From Hetaerina americana (lineage: Eukaryota > Arthropoda > Insecta > Odonata > Calopterygidae), in the NCBI GenBank assembly GCA_022747635.1, contig JAKTNV010000006.1:67356590-67420589 (forward strand): a stretch of 64,000 bases of DNA, in the 5' to 3' direction. Below are positions 26,501 to 34,422 of this stretch, piece after piece. The position numbers and the translations under genes were made by a program. How positions within the stretch are numbered: the stretch's first letter is position 1; every line of letters starts with the position of its first letter. The notes beneath the pieces were generated by a model that saw nothing but the letters and a program-made list of their open reading frames with translations, had not been told where the DNA came from and did not search any database.

Positions 26501-29500
26501 AGAAGTCTCCTGGCTTAGGATGAATCCTGGGACCACATACTACCATACTCCTGAACCCTAAATAGCAGAATGACATAAAATTTTCTTAAACGCTATACTA
26601 AATATTAAATTGTTCTCAGCCCTGAATACATTTACCCTCCCTTTATTTAATCCAAAATACCTTCTACATATTTCCCTCCCTCTATGTTGCTTTCCCAGCG
26701 TTAAACCCTCTATTACTGTACCTGGCATCCCATTGCCTTACGGTATCTCCTGCACCCCCTTGTCTTGCTTTTTTGAATTTATCTCAACAGCTGTCTCACT
26801 TCCCGCTTCATGCTTGGGACTTTATTGTTGGTTTTCCCATCTTTCCATTTTATTTTCTCCATTCCTCTCCACATTATAATCTCAAAAGCCTTTAATCTAA
26901 ATTTTAAAGTTTTTACTAGTCTTGTCAATTCCAATTTTACTTTAGGTGCCTGCAATCAATGCTCATCACATTGTAAATGCTTCCTTAACTAATGAAATTC
27001 ATCTTTTATGTCCATTCTACTCTGCCACCCTGATTTTGCAATGCACTAAGTAACGATTTACAGCTTTTGGTTGCTTGCCTAACCAATGCCTGATCAATCA
27101 CAAACTAACTGATTTGAAAACTTCTTTTCCTCCATCCCATTTCTCCATAACCATTTTTGTGGTATATGCATATATTGAGAAAAACAGTTTATAATGGGCA
27201 TGCTCCCTGCCTAGCATTGCCCAACCCACTTCTCCATTCACTCTCTGCACCATTGTCAATCTCTCTAGTCTGCTCCTTTTTCTGCAAAATGTTCATTAAT
27301 TTTACCCAGTTTATTCTGTTAAATGTCTTATAATAACTGATAAAGCATACAATGATATCCTGGTTATACTCTGTGCTCCTTTCTACTAGTAACCTTATTT
27401 TTGTTATGGCCTCACACTTGTCCATACCCTTACTGAACCCAAACATCTTCTCCTATGTAGTCACTTGCTCTCTTCTCTGTCATTTTGTTAAGGAACCTAA
27501 GTATTATTTTCTTCTGTTGCATTTGAAATCAAGCTAAAGTCTTACAGTACTCACATGCTTTTGCTTTTCCCTTTTTGGAATGGGCATCAATACTGATATA
27601 ACTAAGTCTTCTGGCCAAATACCTCATTCTATTAAAGAGCCCATTATAACTTTTCCATCCCCATTTATATAAATTCTTGTGTAGTCCTGGAGGATGTTAT
27701 CCATTCCTACAGTCTTCTTAGATTTTATTTCCTTTAATGCTTTTTCTATCTTAAGGTCAAGTATTCCTAGTCCTTATATCTCCTTTAAAATCCTAAATAA
27801 TGCTTTCAATACAACTTCATGGTAGATACAGCAGTACCAATAAGTGGTCATAAGAAGTGATTAAGTGCATTATTAGAGTTTCTACCTTAGCAGTTACTCA
27901 CCGATAAATATAATGCTGTTCATCCAGCCTTTGGTCTCGGTATTGAGTTGAAGGTCACATTGAGCTGATGGTAAGATGAAAGACATTGAAATCACATCCA
28001 TTTCCTCACTGGTGCTCACAAAGCCGCATACAATCAGGAGGAAATAGTGGAACTTTCCATAGCCTGAAAAGATATTAAATTGCGTAGTATAGGAGCTGCA
28101 AAGGTGATCTGCAAATTTGTAGGGTAATTTTATAAAAACTTGATTAAAAATGTTTTTCATATACTTTGAAGTTGTTTGAGGGGCGCTAAGGAATAAAAAA
28201 TACTTTGTGAATTGAGATTGAAAATACTACTTAACGTTAAAGAAGTTTTTTTCACTATTCCATGAGCTTGATTGTAATGCCTTGGAGAGGCATTAAGAAC
28301 TCAAATAAAGGATGTCATTGGTGGATTTTAATAATCGAACATGATTAGAAATACTCAATATAGTTATTTCATTCAAAATCAAATGGATTGATCAATGCAC
28401 TGTAGTATGTGGCACTAGTTTCTTTGAATTAAAATGTTCATTTAGAAATCTCTGGATAGCCACACTAATTGACTAGATAGTTGGTTTGATAGGTGAGGGT
28501 AGAGCTCACCTAATACTAAGCCCATCTGTGAGTGAAATTCACACATCAGGTTATGAGTGCCACTTCCTTTCCCTGTGCTTCCTCTGGTTTCCCAGGAAGA
28601 TCTGGTACCCGAAAATCACACTCTCTCAGGTCAGTAGCCCAGCGCTCTACCCACTGGACTACCATGCCTCCAACTCTATGAAGGAAAGCTCTGAATGTAA
28701 TTTTGTCTAGGTGCTATTCTGTTCAGATTATTTCATGGAGTTTTTTTGTTGAACAACCAGATTAAGCTTTGGAAAATTCTTAGTTTACATTTTAATTCCT
28801 AAATATATGAGGGATTTGCACTGTTTACTTTATACACCAATGGAACTGACTAACTTGACAACTGAGAGTATTATGTCTGTGAAAGAGTTAAAATGTTTAC
28901 TGAATACTTAGATAATTTCTTGGCAGTGTGAGTGAACTACTTTGAGATGATCTCTATTGTGGTCTTAAAGCTTAAATTGTACAATCAAGAACATTTTGAC
29001 ATTTTTGTTTGTTTAAATTAATGTTAAATTGCTCTCATATGGCTGGAAATCATCTCCAAGGATTTAGAATACAATTCCCTAAGGGGTCAAGTATATATAT
29101 TGTATTAAGTACTTAAAATTAATTGCTGCATAATGCAGAATGATTAACTACTCACCTGTCATCTGGATGGCTTTTTCAAAGTCAGCTTTCCCCTCATTGG
29201 GACAGCATGTGACAGGTACTGCTGCATGAGTAGAGAACAAATAAAATATTAAGCAGATGATATGTGAATGGATAAATGTAATTCTAAATTAACTGCCTAA
29301 GTGTTACATGAAATGAAGTGAAATGCAAATTGCAAAATGCATATTGCAAATACCCATATTCCTGAATGCCCCTGGTTAATACATGGATGGTCTGAAAAGT
29401 TTCCAACTCAGAAAATTTCAGAAAAAATGTCTTGTATCTTTGTAAGGTTGGAAACTTGTCAGACCACCCTCGTATATTGCTTCCCACATTCCATAGTACA

Positions 29501-32500
29501 TCGTAAAAGAAATCTGATTTTCTAACAATTCAACCTCTTATTCTAGTCAATATAAGCTTCAGTCTTGTGATGCATTCAGACAGAGATATGTTTGTGAAAG
29601 AAAAATAATGCAATAAAGAGTATTTTAATTACTTAGAATAAATCCATTTCATGATGTGTTAGAAGCCGTTGATGCTTCATCTACACTGCTCACATGACTG
29701 TTTGGTTGGTTGCATATCTTCAGATGGAAATCTGAGCAAAAATTGGAACACATGAGACAAGCAAACTGAGTAATGTGCCATGTTATAAGACGTGAAATAG
29801 AAGAAAAAATAAAGCCAACTGTTTCTGTAAGCACAGTCTGACCTTCATCATTTGATCATTCTGCATTAAAGGTTAATGTTCTTTTTTTAAGTCTACTGAC
29901 ACATCCATCCTGGTCTACATTTAACTAGTACCATGCTTTTCTGATTGAAATCTCCAGATTAAACACTAAATTAAAAACTTTGTTTCCACCCAAAAATTGA
30001 CATAAAAATTAAGGAGCATACCCATCTGGTATGAAGACCTATATTGTGTAAAATTGGCTTAATCAGAGCTGTGAGAGGAAGTCCTTTTCCTTTGCATTTC
30101 TCAGAAAATGACAGTTTAGTTTGTGAGGAAGAATCTACCAAATTCCCTTTTACATCTTTAATACATGTCATCTAAAAATTTTGATCTAAAGATTCCTGAA
30201 AGTGCTTGCATAACTCTGTTCAGCACACCGATTTCTCCCTTCCTTGGGAAACTTTCCATATCCTTGCACTGAATCCTTCACCATGCTTCTTTCACCCTTT
30301 TAATTTTCCACTTCAGTTTATTATTTATCTTTTTGTATTCCTATCTCCTTCTCTCACACATCTCTCTAATCATGCCGTCAGTAATTCATGTTTTCCTTGT
30401 TCTTTTCTTATATAACTGTTCCTATAGCCTAATTTGCAGCTTTCAGTATCCCTTATTTTACATGTTCCCATTATTATTCTAGTGTACAAGCATCCATTTA
30501 CTCATTCATATTTCACCTTATAGCCTGCAGATACTGATTTCTGATGATACTGTTTAATGCTTGTAAATTCCAGCACCACAACTATCTTTCTTGTTTTATC
30601 CTCTTGAATCTGAGGTTTCACTTCATCAGGAATAATTTATAATTTAAATTCACATTCACTACCTGAGAACTGCATTAGTCACACCGTTCCTATATCTAAC
30701 CATAACCATATTGTAGTATTCTTAATCCTCCTAGCTTTTTGAATCCCCTAAAATTTTCCATTTATACCTATGCCTATTGTTGTGCCTAAACTAAGTGTTC
30801 GTAATGATTAAACCATACTGCCCTCGGAACTCTACTGTTCCCCTTGGTCATCCCTGTTTTTAAACTGCAGTCCATCACTATCAAATGTTTCCTATTAGAA
30901 ACATCTGCAATTATTTTCTCGAATGGATCATATTCTTTGTTGACTTCGTCATCCCTTTGATTGCTTGTTGGCATTTAGACCTAAACAATGACCAAGTTCA
31001 TTGATCCAGCTTTGATTCTAATAATAAAATTCTGTCACTATCTTGTCAAATCTTTGCTCTGCATCTTCATACCTCTTTAATACTAAATGAACCCCTCACT
31101 GCTGTGACTTCTCATATTTTGTAATCATCCAAGTAACAAAAAGATTAAAGAGAAGTTTTTATTTTTTATTTACATTAGTTATCTGGCTTGGCATTTATGA
31201 ATTTCCTTCTCATTCTATCAAGAACTTAACTTCTAATTTGTATGTTAAAACCATAGTCAATGTTTATGTTTTCTAATAAAGTCATCATATGCCAATGTTC
31301 ACAATGAGAAAACAGTTCATTGTTCCTTCCCCACCACTTTATATTACTTTATAATTATTGCACCAAAAATCCCTATCGTCCTTCCATCTCATATCATGCA
31401 GCCCTATATCTATACTTCCATCTTCAGCCTTTTATTATCTAATTTCCATCCTCAATGTCATCATAACTTTCCGACTCACTGTTTTAACTGCTTTGCCCTC
31501 TTCTTTGTCATCTTTGCTGTTGATTTTTTTTATTGTGACTGCCCACTTGGCCCAATGGGCCAAGTCCCACATTTGCCAGGACTCAATTTTGTTATTGGAT
31601 CATCTTTTGTTTGTTGAATAATTAATTGAGGTTTTTAATATCACCCCATGACTCCAATGTCTGCCCCATTAGGACGAGACAGATTTTCAGCCATATCAAT
31701 AGGGAACAGATGCTCTGAAGATTGCCTTTGGCCTTGCTCCTACCCTTCCTACTATCGGTAATGGGTTACCCTATGAGGACCATTTATCATAGCTCCCTCT
31801 ATGATAGCTGTAGGTGTTACCAGAATTCACAAGCACTTCCTTTACATCTTGGCTGTAATTGATGAAGGGGTTTTAATAAGGTAGAATATGAAAAATTGCA
31901 CAACAATCTTTCCCACTAAGGTTTTGCTGCCCTGCATATAATTCATGAGCTATTGTCATATGTTATGTACAAAAGGCAATTCATTTTTGAAGGATACAAT
32001 CAATTATTACAAAATTTTTCTAGGCAAAAACTACACTTATTATTTGTGAATGTTATTATTGAATTACTGCAATTTTTTATTTGTTGTAAAATGCTAATCT
32101 TATTTATTTGTAATCAGCCTTCATATAGGTTAACTAGTACCCTTTAATTCACTTGAATAAGGTCTCCTATTAATGGTAAGCATTTTTATCAACAAATCTT
32201 TAGGTTCCAATCTTGCAAAATGTATCAGAGCAAAATAAACAGTCAACGTAAATATATTTAATGAGAAACACAGAAGAATGTGTGGGTTAGTTTAAAAAAA
32301 TTGGCTTAATTAGATGGAATGTATCTGGAATATCCGGTCAATGTATACAGCTAATAATTCATATACGGGGCCAAAGAGTGGTTCCAGGAGCATTATCGAT
32401 TTTATTTTACACATCTTAATGGGAGACTGAGATTATTAATGAAGGGAACAACATAAATGAATTATTCTGAATGTGAAACAGGCCACTACTTCATCCCATT

Positions 32501-33287
32501 CAACATGCCTATCCTTTTTTAATTCCTCCCTTGCTTGCCTAAAGTTCTCCCCCTATCACATTCTTCAACATCCATCACCAGACAATGCCTGGCACCCACC
32601 TTTCCTGACTCCTTTGGATATCTCCCAACCATCCCATCTCTTCACCCATTATGCCTAGGACTTCCTCATTTGTTTTTTTCATGCCATTTCACCTTTCCAT
32701 CCATCTCCACAACACTATTTCAAAAACCTAAAATCTACAGTTATTATTTTGTTTCAATAAAAATGTTTCCAGGCTGTACAAAATCACACTCTATCCCAAA
32801 GTTAGATACTAGGAAATAGCCACTTTATCTTTCCCCATCCGCAAAGCCATTTCATCATTCACAATAAGAGTGATTGAGGATTTTGAAAAGAAAATCCATG
32901 TTTGCTTTTAGAGAAATATTAAGACCCCATGGTACACCTATTGGTAGATTTGACCAGTCAGGTGAAACAGAAGGAATATGTTTCAGCAATGATAAACTTG
33001 AATACTCATTCTATCATTTAACATCTTATGTTCATAGTAAAACAGATATTAAGGCCCAAAGCCAGCTTTGTTGAAAGCCACTACTTACTTATTATTCTTA
33101 TTTACCTATGATCACACAAATAAAATTTGGTTTCATTGTCAAATACCCTCATGTTGCAGGAGGTTATGTGTGATAAATATATTTGAATAGAAGTTACTTA
33201 TGGTCTAATTGACATAGAATTATCTCTTACCGATAAGCTCAATCTCTTTTTCACAATGAGAATGAGATTCATGGCTGACATTATTAT
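8472..33287 (-). CDS. SV2-like major facilitator superfamily transporter, 11 coding exons, 5' exon missing
   Basis: Join on the minus strand: 33287-33231, 29218-29156, 28063-27902, 26215-26053, 22100-21979, 17558-17320, 15909-15740, 12715-12453, 10537-10378, 10302-10175, 8527-8472. All introns are GT-AG and all junction phases agree, giving 527 residues and a TGA. Residues 30-45 (ADFEKAIQMTGYGKFHY) are a hallmark of insect SV2-like proteins. The fold has 12 predicted helices. MFS motif A is G104xxxD108xxG111R112K113K114. A PESP motif at 234 follows helix 6, a cysteine-containing luminal loop lies between helices 7 and 8, and DRLGRK is at 405. The C-terminus is only about ten residues past helix 12. 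SV2 proteins are vesicle or plasma-membrane transporters whose substrates are poorly known; the insect paralogue's substrate cannot be inferred. The protein needs an upstream exon ending in phase 1 that supplies the ATG. Confidence 0.95.
8528..10174. other. Intron of the SV2-like gene (last intron)
   Basis: This 1.65 kb intron starts with gtaaga and ends with ttttccag on the minus strand. It is AT-rich and no transposon or RNA is recognised in it. The plus-strand open frame 8671-8904 has no recognisable domain. Confidence 0.6.
10175..10302 (-). CDS. SV2-like gene, exon encoding helix 11 and the start of helix 12
   Basis: It encodes ATGVAISMVAARLGGIIGNI, then VIAMLLDAYCPAPTFIVAGL and LI, about residues 468-509. 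RATGV after the PTNLR of the previous exon is a conserved loop of MFS sugar- and SV2-type transporters. Acceptor attttcag, donor gtaaga. Confidence 0.95.
10378..10537 (-). CDS. SV2-like gene, exon encoding helices 9 and 10
   Basis: It encodes two membrane segments, FSTFTSGACAVGMFFV and NLIVSAVFSSAISCGNAALD, and ends in the conserved EIFPTNLR motif. Only 75 bases separate it from the next exon. The donor gtttgc is weak, but the phase (2) and the protein match on both sides support it. Confidence 0.95.
10538..12452. other. Intron of the SV2-like gene
   Basis: This 1.9 kb intron has a TC-repeat patch at about 11092-11108 and pyrimidine-rich plus-strand stretches at about 11030-11360 and 11500-11800. 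Those stretches may be worn LINE sequence, but no motif is readable. No other feature is seen. Confidence 0.5.
12453..12715 (-). CDS. SV2-like gene, exon encoding end of helix 7, luminal loop and helix 8
   Basis: Largest exon found, about residues 327-413. It encodes YYGLMMWFPELFSRFDEF, then a polar loop with three cysteines (SVCDVTSYV and ADLCTD among them) and a His-rich SGSHSHAD stretch. Helix 8 follows, ending in CIDRLGRKFFL. The loop sits where SV2 proteins have their luminal domain but is much shorter than in vertebrate SV2A-C. Donor gtactg is weak. Confidence 0.95.
12716..15739. other. Intron of the SV2-like gene with one SINE
   Basis: This 3.0 kb intron carries a tRNA-derived SINE at about 13035-13262. 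A pyrimidine-rich plus-strand stretch at 13500-14300 resembles the skew of the LINE copies but shows no readable RT or EN motif. No other feature is recognised. Confidence 0.5.
13035..13262 (+). repeat. tRNA-derived SINE, family B
   Basis: The head has tRNA promoter-like boxes: an A-box-like TAGCCAAGAGGGTAGATGG region near 13041 and a B-box-like GTCCGAGTTCAATTCC near 13080. A body follows with TCGGGTACCAGCTCTTTCTA and ends in GGCTTAGTCCTAGGTGA. The reverse complement of 28490-28677 shares the same order of blocks (GGTAGAGCGCTGGGCTACTG head, TTCGGGTACCAGATCTTCCT, GGCTTAGTATTAGGTGAG), so this is a repeated family. Exact ends are uncertain. Confidence 0.8.
15740..15909 (-). CDS. SV2-like gene, exon encoding the central cytoplasmic loop and start of helix 7
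   Basis: It encodes VKELLGDNHFCEDHKRK, then a basic loop and KYTFISVTINLTFHIG, about residues 270-325. The exon has a phase 0 acceptor (tttttcag) and a consensus gtaagt donor. Confidence 0.95.
15910..17319. other. Intron of the SV2-like gene
   Basis: This 1.4 kb intron contains one possible tRNA-like SINE head at about 16435-16515. Otherwise it is AT-rich DNA with nothing recognised. Confidence 0.5.
16435..16515 (-). repeat. Possible tRNA-derived SINE head
   Basis: On the minus strand GGGTCTGGGTTCGATTCCAA is a good Pol III B box, and about 40 bases upstream AATTCAGTGTTTAAAGC is a weak A-box candidate. No tRNA fold can be made. No second copy is found in the window, so this could also be a degenerate tRNA fragment. 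Confidence 0.4.
17320..17558 (-). CDS. SV2-like gene, exon encoding helices 5-6 and the PESP motif
   Basis: About residues 191-269. It encodes MAWIVIPSNIGF, the segment WRVFLLLCSVPSFIVAVLLL and the motif LPESPKFLL. HGQANKALSIFRQIY and the start of the cytoplasmic loop follow. PESPKFL matches the PESPRWL signature at the end of helix 6 in sugar/SV2-type transporters. Donor gtaatt, acceptor tttttgcag. Confidence 0.96.
17637..17930 (-). mobile_element. LINE family A 3' fragment
   Basis: Plus-strand GGTAAAGGTATGTTTAAGGT at 17645 followed by ACACATCCTATACAATTG matches the 3' tip seen at 56312-56350. The TCCCTC...CTTCCCTCC...CATTCCATC pyrimidine pattern after it is the antisense of the RT C-terminal tail. 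Only the last part of the element is present. Confidence 0.65.
18590..21430 (-). mobile_element. LINE family A, longest copy (EN + RT, degenerate)
   Basis: This copy spans almost the whole coding part on the minus strand. The 3' end encodes MLKTVIEGTTKGKRGRQRN (near 18790) and a FEMWVWRRMENVRWNDRK stretch near 18940. 19934-19692 encodes RT with IPKK, YRTISLILHKAE and LGDDQFGFKKRRVTHDS. The endonuclease portion reads through 20600-21400, with blocks parallel to the copy at 22610-23400. Frameshifts and stops are frequent, so it is dead. Plus-strand frames such as 19995-20465 are its antisense. It lies in the same orientation as the host gene. Confidence 0.85.
21590..21665 (-). mobile_element. 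Small LINE family A fragment (RT palm)
   Basis: The minus-strand peptide VVMRSLIERNTEYNQD matches the same RT segment found at about 19650-19725 (the two share ACATCCTGATTGTATTCTGT on the plus strand). It lies about 310 bases from the exon at 21979-22100. Confidence 0.7.
21655..21830 (+). mobile_element. LINE RT tail fragment, plus orientation
   Basis: The plus strand reads GRGRKRLSFLNSMK, then a basic KKKEIK stretch. This matches the tail GRGRKKIDLLNGMRAGL at 24930-25100 and a weaker copy at 51760-51990. It is a short remnant of an RT C-terminus. Confidence 0.5.
21979..22100 (-). CDS. SV2-like gene, exon encoding helix 4-5 region
   Basis: It encodes LGGSGPVIWSYFAEFQPKKK, then RGSMLSFMAAFWTLGNLFVA, about residues 150-189. 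The YFAEFQPKKKRG loop between helices 4 and 5 is typical of SV2-like proteins. Donor gttggt is weak, acceptor caattccag. The exon sits between LINE fragments on both sides. Confidence 0.95.
22610..23850 (-). mobile_element. LINE family A copy: endonuclease and 5' flank
   Basis: On the minus strand 23361-23134 encodes an apurinic-type endonuclease start: ERGNIDILGLCKVRWKDSGD, YWSDIYRIIYRGG and RQGIAIILNKELGRSV. The region at 23400-23850 is the 5' flank: CAAAGGCATCTGACCCC and CCTCAGGGAGGTAGCTGC on the minus strand recur in weaker form at 31640-31730. The RT portion is absent. It overlaps in content with 20600-21430, so it is a separate insertion and not the continuation of that copy. Confidence 0.85.
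24190..24440 (+). mobile_element. LINE RT tail fragment, plus orientation
   Basis: The plus strand reads RFLKVVTEGRLLGKQGGER, matching the V.EG...GK.GR tail of these reverse transcriptases. Similar sequence recurs at 24930-25100. Confidence 0.5.
24560..24640 (-). repeat. tRNA-derived SINE fragment, family A
   Basis: The minus strand reads GATAGCTTAACTGGCTAAAG (A box) and, about 30 bases later, CCAGGTTTGAATCCCAG (B box), then GGATGAATGATTTG. The same A box and the AATGATTT tail occur in the element at 45335-45450, which defines the family. Confidence 0.75.
24920..25100 (+). mobile_element. LINE RT tail fragment, plus orientation
   Basis: The plus strand encodes VAIEGKMLGKQGRGRKKIDL, then LNGMRAGLRLEELKKEIR. 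This is the basic C-terminal tail of an EN+RT LINE; related pieces lie at 21655, 24190 and 51760. Confidence 0.6.
25165..25611 (+). mobile_element. LINE family B, 3' end of RT with (TGA)n tail
   Basis: The plus strand encodes SETWNIGKVDQQRIEAFETW, YWGRMLKIKWIDKVKTDEV and RTIWRALRQRR. After a stop it continues IGHTLRHLGLVRNIIEGK and IPXGRSRDKNIGQIKKDVK. It ends with a short ATG/TGA repeat at 25595-25611, a simple-repeat tail as in many non-LTR elements. A second copy lies in the opposite orientation at 46787-47445. Confidence 0.85.
26053..26215 (-). CDS. SV2-like gene, exon encoding helices 2-4 and MFS motif A
   Basis: About residues 96-148: MMAGAYIWGAVADSLGRKKV, then helix 3 (LIVISFMNGVCIIASSL) and LFMLFRFLNGAA. 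The GxxxDxxGRKK signature between helices 2 and 3 is the main MFS motif. Acceptor ttgctag, donor gtgagt. Confidence 0.97.
26216..27901. other. Intron of the SV2-like gene, mostly a LINE copy
   Basis: A LINE family A copy occupies about 26600-27790. The rest, 26216-26600 and 27790-27900, has nothing recognisable. Confidence 0.65.
26600..27790 (-). mobile_element. LINE family A copy: RT domain
   Basis: The minus strand 27446-27189 encodes FGFSKGMDKCEAITKIRLLV, ERSTEYNQD, an INWVKLMNILQK stretch and ARQGACPL. These correspond to the FGFR.G, the KAFDRV.W and the RQGCPL blocks of the RT palm. The 3' region to 26610 shows the antisense pyrimidine pattern of the RT tail. Frames are broken. Confidence 0.8.
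27902..28063 (-). CDS. SV2-like gene, exon encoding helix 1 and start of helix 2
   Basis: About residues 42-94: YGKFHYFLLIVCGFVSTSEE, then MDVISMSFILPSAQCDL and TKGWMNSIIFIG. GYGKFHY at the entry of helix 1 and LPSAQCDL at its end are strongly characteristic of SV2-like proteins. Acceptor cttttcag, donor gtgagt. Confidence 0.97.
28064..29155. other. Intron of the SV2-like gene with one SINE
   Basis: This 1.1 kb intron contains a family B SINE at 28490-28677. Nothing else is recognised. Confidence 0.6.
28490..28677 (-). repeat. tRNA-derived SINE, family B
   Basis: The minus strand begins GGAGGCATGGTAGTCCAGTG and GGTAGAGCGCTGGGCTACTG (A-box region). It continues through TTCGGGTACCAGATCTTCCT to GGCTTAGTATTAGGTGAG. 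It is the second copy of the element at 13035-13262. The B box is weak in this copy. Confidence 0.8.
29156..29218 (-). CDS. SV2-like gene, second visible coding exon
   Basis: It encodes PVTCCPNEGKADFEKAIQMT, about residues 21-40, of the cytoplasmic N-terminus. ADFEKAI directly before GYGKFHY is a family hallmark, so this small 63-base exon is secure. Acceptor catgcagcag, donor gtgagt. Confidence 0.93.
30220..31890 (-). mobile_element. LINE family A copy: endonuclease and 5' flank, degenerate
   Basis: On the plus strand the blocks run in the same order as in 20200-21430 and 22610-23850, for example GCCTAAACTAAGTGTTCGTA at 30784 and AATTGAGGTTTTTAATA near 31625. The 5' flank to 31890 parallels 23600-23850. 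It is strongly eroded, with no long open frame on the minus strand. Confidence 0.7.
32460..32820 (-). mobile_element. LINE family A 3' fragment
   Basis: The plus-strand pattern CATTCAACATGCCTATCC, CTATCACATTCTTCAACATC and CACCTTTCCTGACTCCTTTG aligns by eye with 6400-6540 and 18700-18840. This marks the antisense of the RT C-terminal tail. No readable frame remains. Confidence 0.65.
33231..33287 (-). CDS. SV2-like gene, first visible coding exon
   Basis: It encodes NNVSHESHSHCEKEIELI, with split codons at both ends (phase 1 each). The acceptor is tctgtttcag and the donor gtaaga. It joins in frame to the next exon. It has no ATG and needs an upstream coding exon. The sequence is poorly conserved in the family, so the call rests on splice sites, phase and position. 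Confidence 0.75.
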
Positions 33288-33419
33288 CTGAAACAGAAAA
33301 GATTTAAAGGAAAATTTAGTGTAAAATATATTAGAAAAGTTTTATCATTTTATTATCAATCATGAAACCACATGAATATTGGATTTCATTTAATGACATC
33401 ATGAATTAGAGTTAAATCA

Positions 33420-33560
33420 CTGACTTGTTGCAGGCAGGGAGAATGCTCAGACCATTCAACATTCATTTGAAATGAAAAACCCCATGGTTTGATTCCTGGT
33501 CTGAGTGAGCATTTTCAAGTAGCAGCTCCAGTCCCAATCAAGATATTTTATCATGGCATA
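33420..33560 (+). repeat. Possible tRNA-like SINE remnant
   Basis: ATGGTTTGATTCCTGGTC near 33487 resembles a Pol III B box, and GCAGGGAGAATGCTCAGACC lies about 55 bases upstream where an A box would be expected. No second copy is seen, so this is tentative. Confidence 0.3.
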
Positions 33561-33873
33561 TAGCTATCATTATGTCACTTGGCATATTATAGTCTTTCTT
33601 GATTTGATGCAATATGAAATATGACTAAGAAATAATTACAAGGTTGGAATTCTTTTCCATTTTTTATCTTTAATAGTTTTTGATTGTGCATAATCACTAG
33701 CACTTACAAAATAAGGTTTTCACATAATTATATGAGGATTATTTGGTACAATTATTCATTATAATTATTGGCATTGGTGTTCTACCATTTAAAGTAGATT
33801 TTGGATGGACATAAACTAAATCAAAATAAATTGCTTTCATTCTACTAAAAAACAAACCTTACATGCTACTCTA

Positions 33874-34422
33874 CAGGGTTCGTCCGGAAAATAAGTGTAC
33901 TGATTTTTTCCCGCCGCTCCAGACGCGCCCAGCACCGCTCTGACGGGCTGCGATTGGAGGGGGGTATGTTGGCAAGCGACGCTGAAAAAGGCAGTCGGCT
34001 CTGAGCTGTGGTGTAGTGAGGAGTTCTGTTAACGCGAACCTCCACGCTCGACCCACGTCACGGAACGCGATGCCGAAGTTTTTGGAGCAGCGTTATTCCA
34101 TCAAATTTGCGGTAAAGCTTGGGAAATCGTCTACCGAAACTGTCGGTATGATTAACCAGGCTTACGGGGAGTCAGCCATGTCCAGAAACATGATCTTTCG
34201 GTGGCACAAGATGTTCGTGGAGGGCAGAGAAGAGGTCGACGACGAGTCTTCGAGAGGTTCCCGATGATGCCTTCGCGGGAGCGTTCCAGGAATGGGAACG
34301 CCGCTGGAACAAGTGTATCGACTCACAAGGGTCCTATTTTGAGGAATATTAGCTTAAGATATGTAAAAGTGTAATAAATTTTTTTCCTGAGCTCAGTACA
34401 CTTATTTTCCGGACGAACCCTG
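33874..34422 (+). mobile_element. Mariner internal-deletion derivative with perfect TIRs
   Basis: The element is 549 bp and starts CAGGGTTCGTCCGGAAAATA. Its two ends are perfect inverted repeats for 30 bases (33874-33903 and 34393-34422). TA dinucleotides flank both sides at 33872-33873 and 34423-34424. Only the first 65 residues and about the last 30 residues of a transposase remain, so it cannot move by itself. Identical ends suggest it was mobilised recently by a full-length relative elsewhere in the genome. Confidence 0.95.
34070..34267 (+). pseudogene. Mariner transposase remnant: N-terminal DNA-binding region only
   Basis: The frame from the ATG at 34070 encodes MPKFLEQRYSIKFAVKLGKS, then a second stretch with SRNMIFRWHKMFVEGREEV, and ends at a TGA at 34265-34267. 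This is the first helix-turn-helix of a mariner transposase. Directly after it, in another frame, 34260-34351 encodes DDAFAGAFQEWERRWNKCID and GSYFEEY, the normal C-terminus. The whole DD34D catalytic core is therefore deleted. A longer start at 34016 is possible but gives residues not expected in the family. Confidence 0.9.

Larger units (their letters stand above)
29219..33230. other. Intron of the SV2-like gene with LINE pieces
   Basis: This 4.0 kb intron holds LINE family A pieces at 30220-31890 and 32460-32820. 29219-30220, 31890-32460 and 32820-33230 have no recognised feature. Confidence 0.65.
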
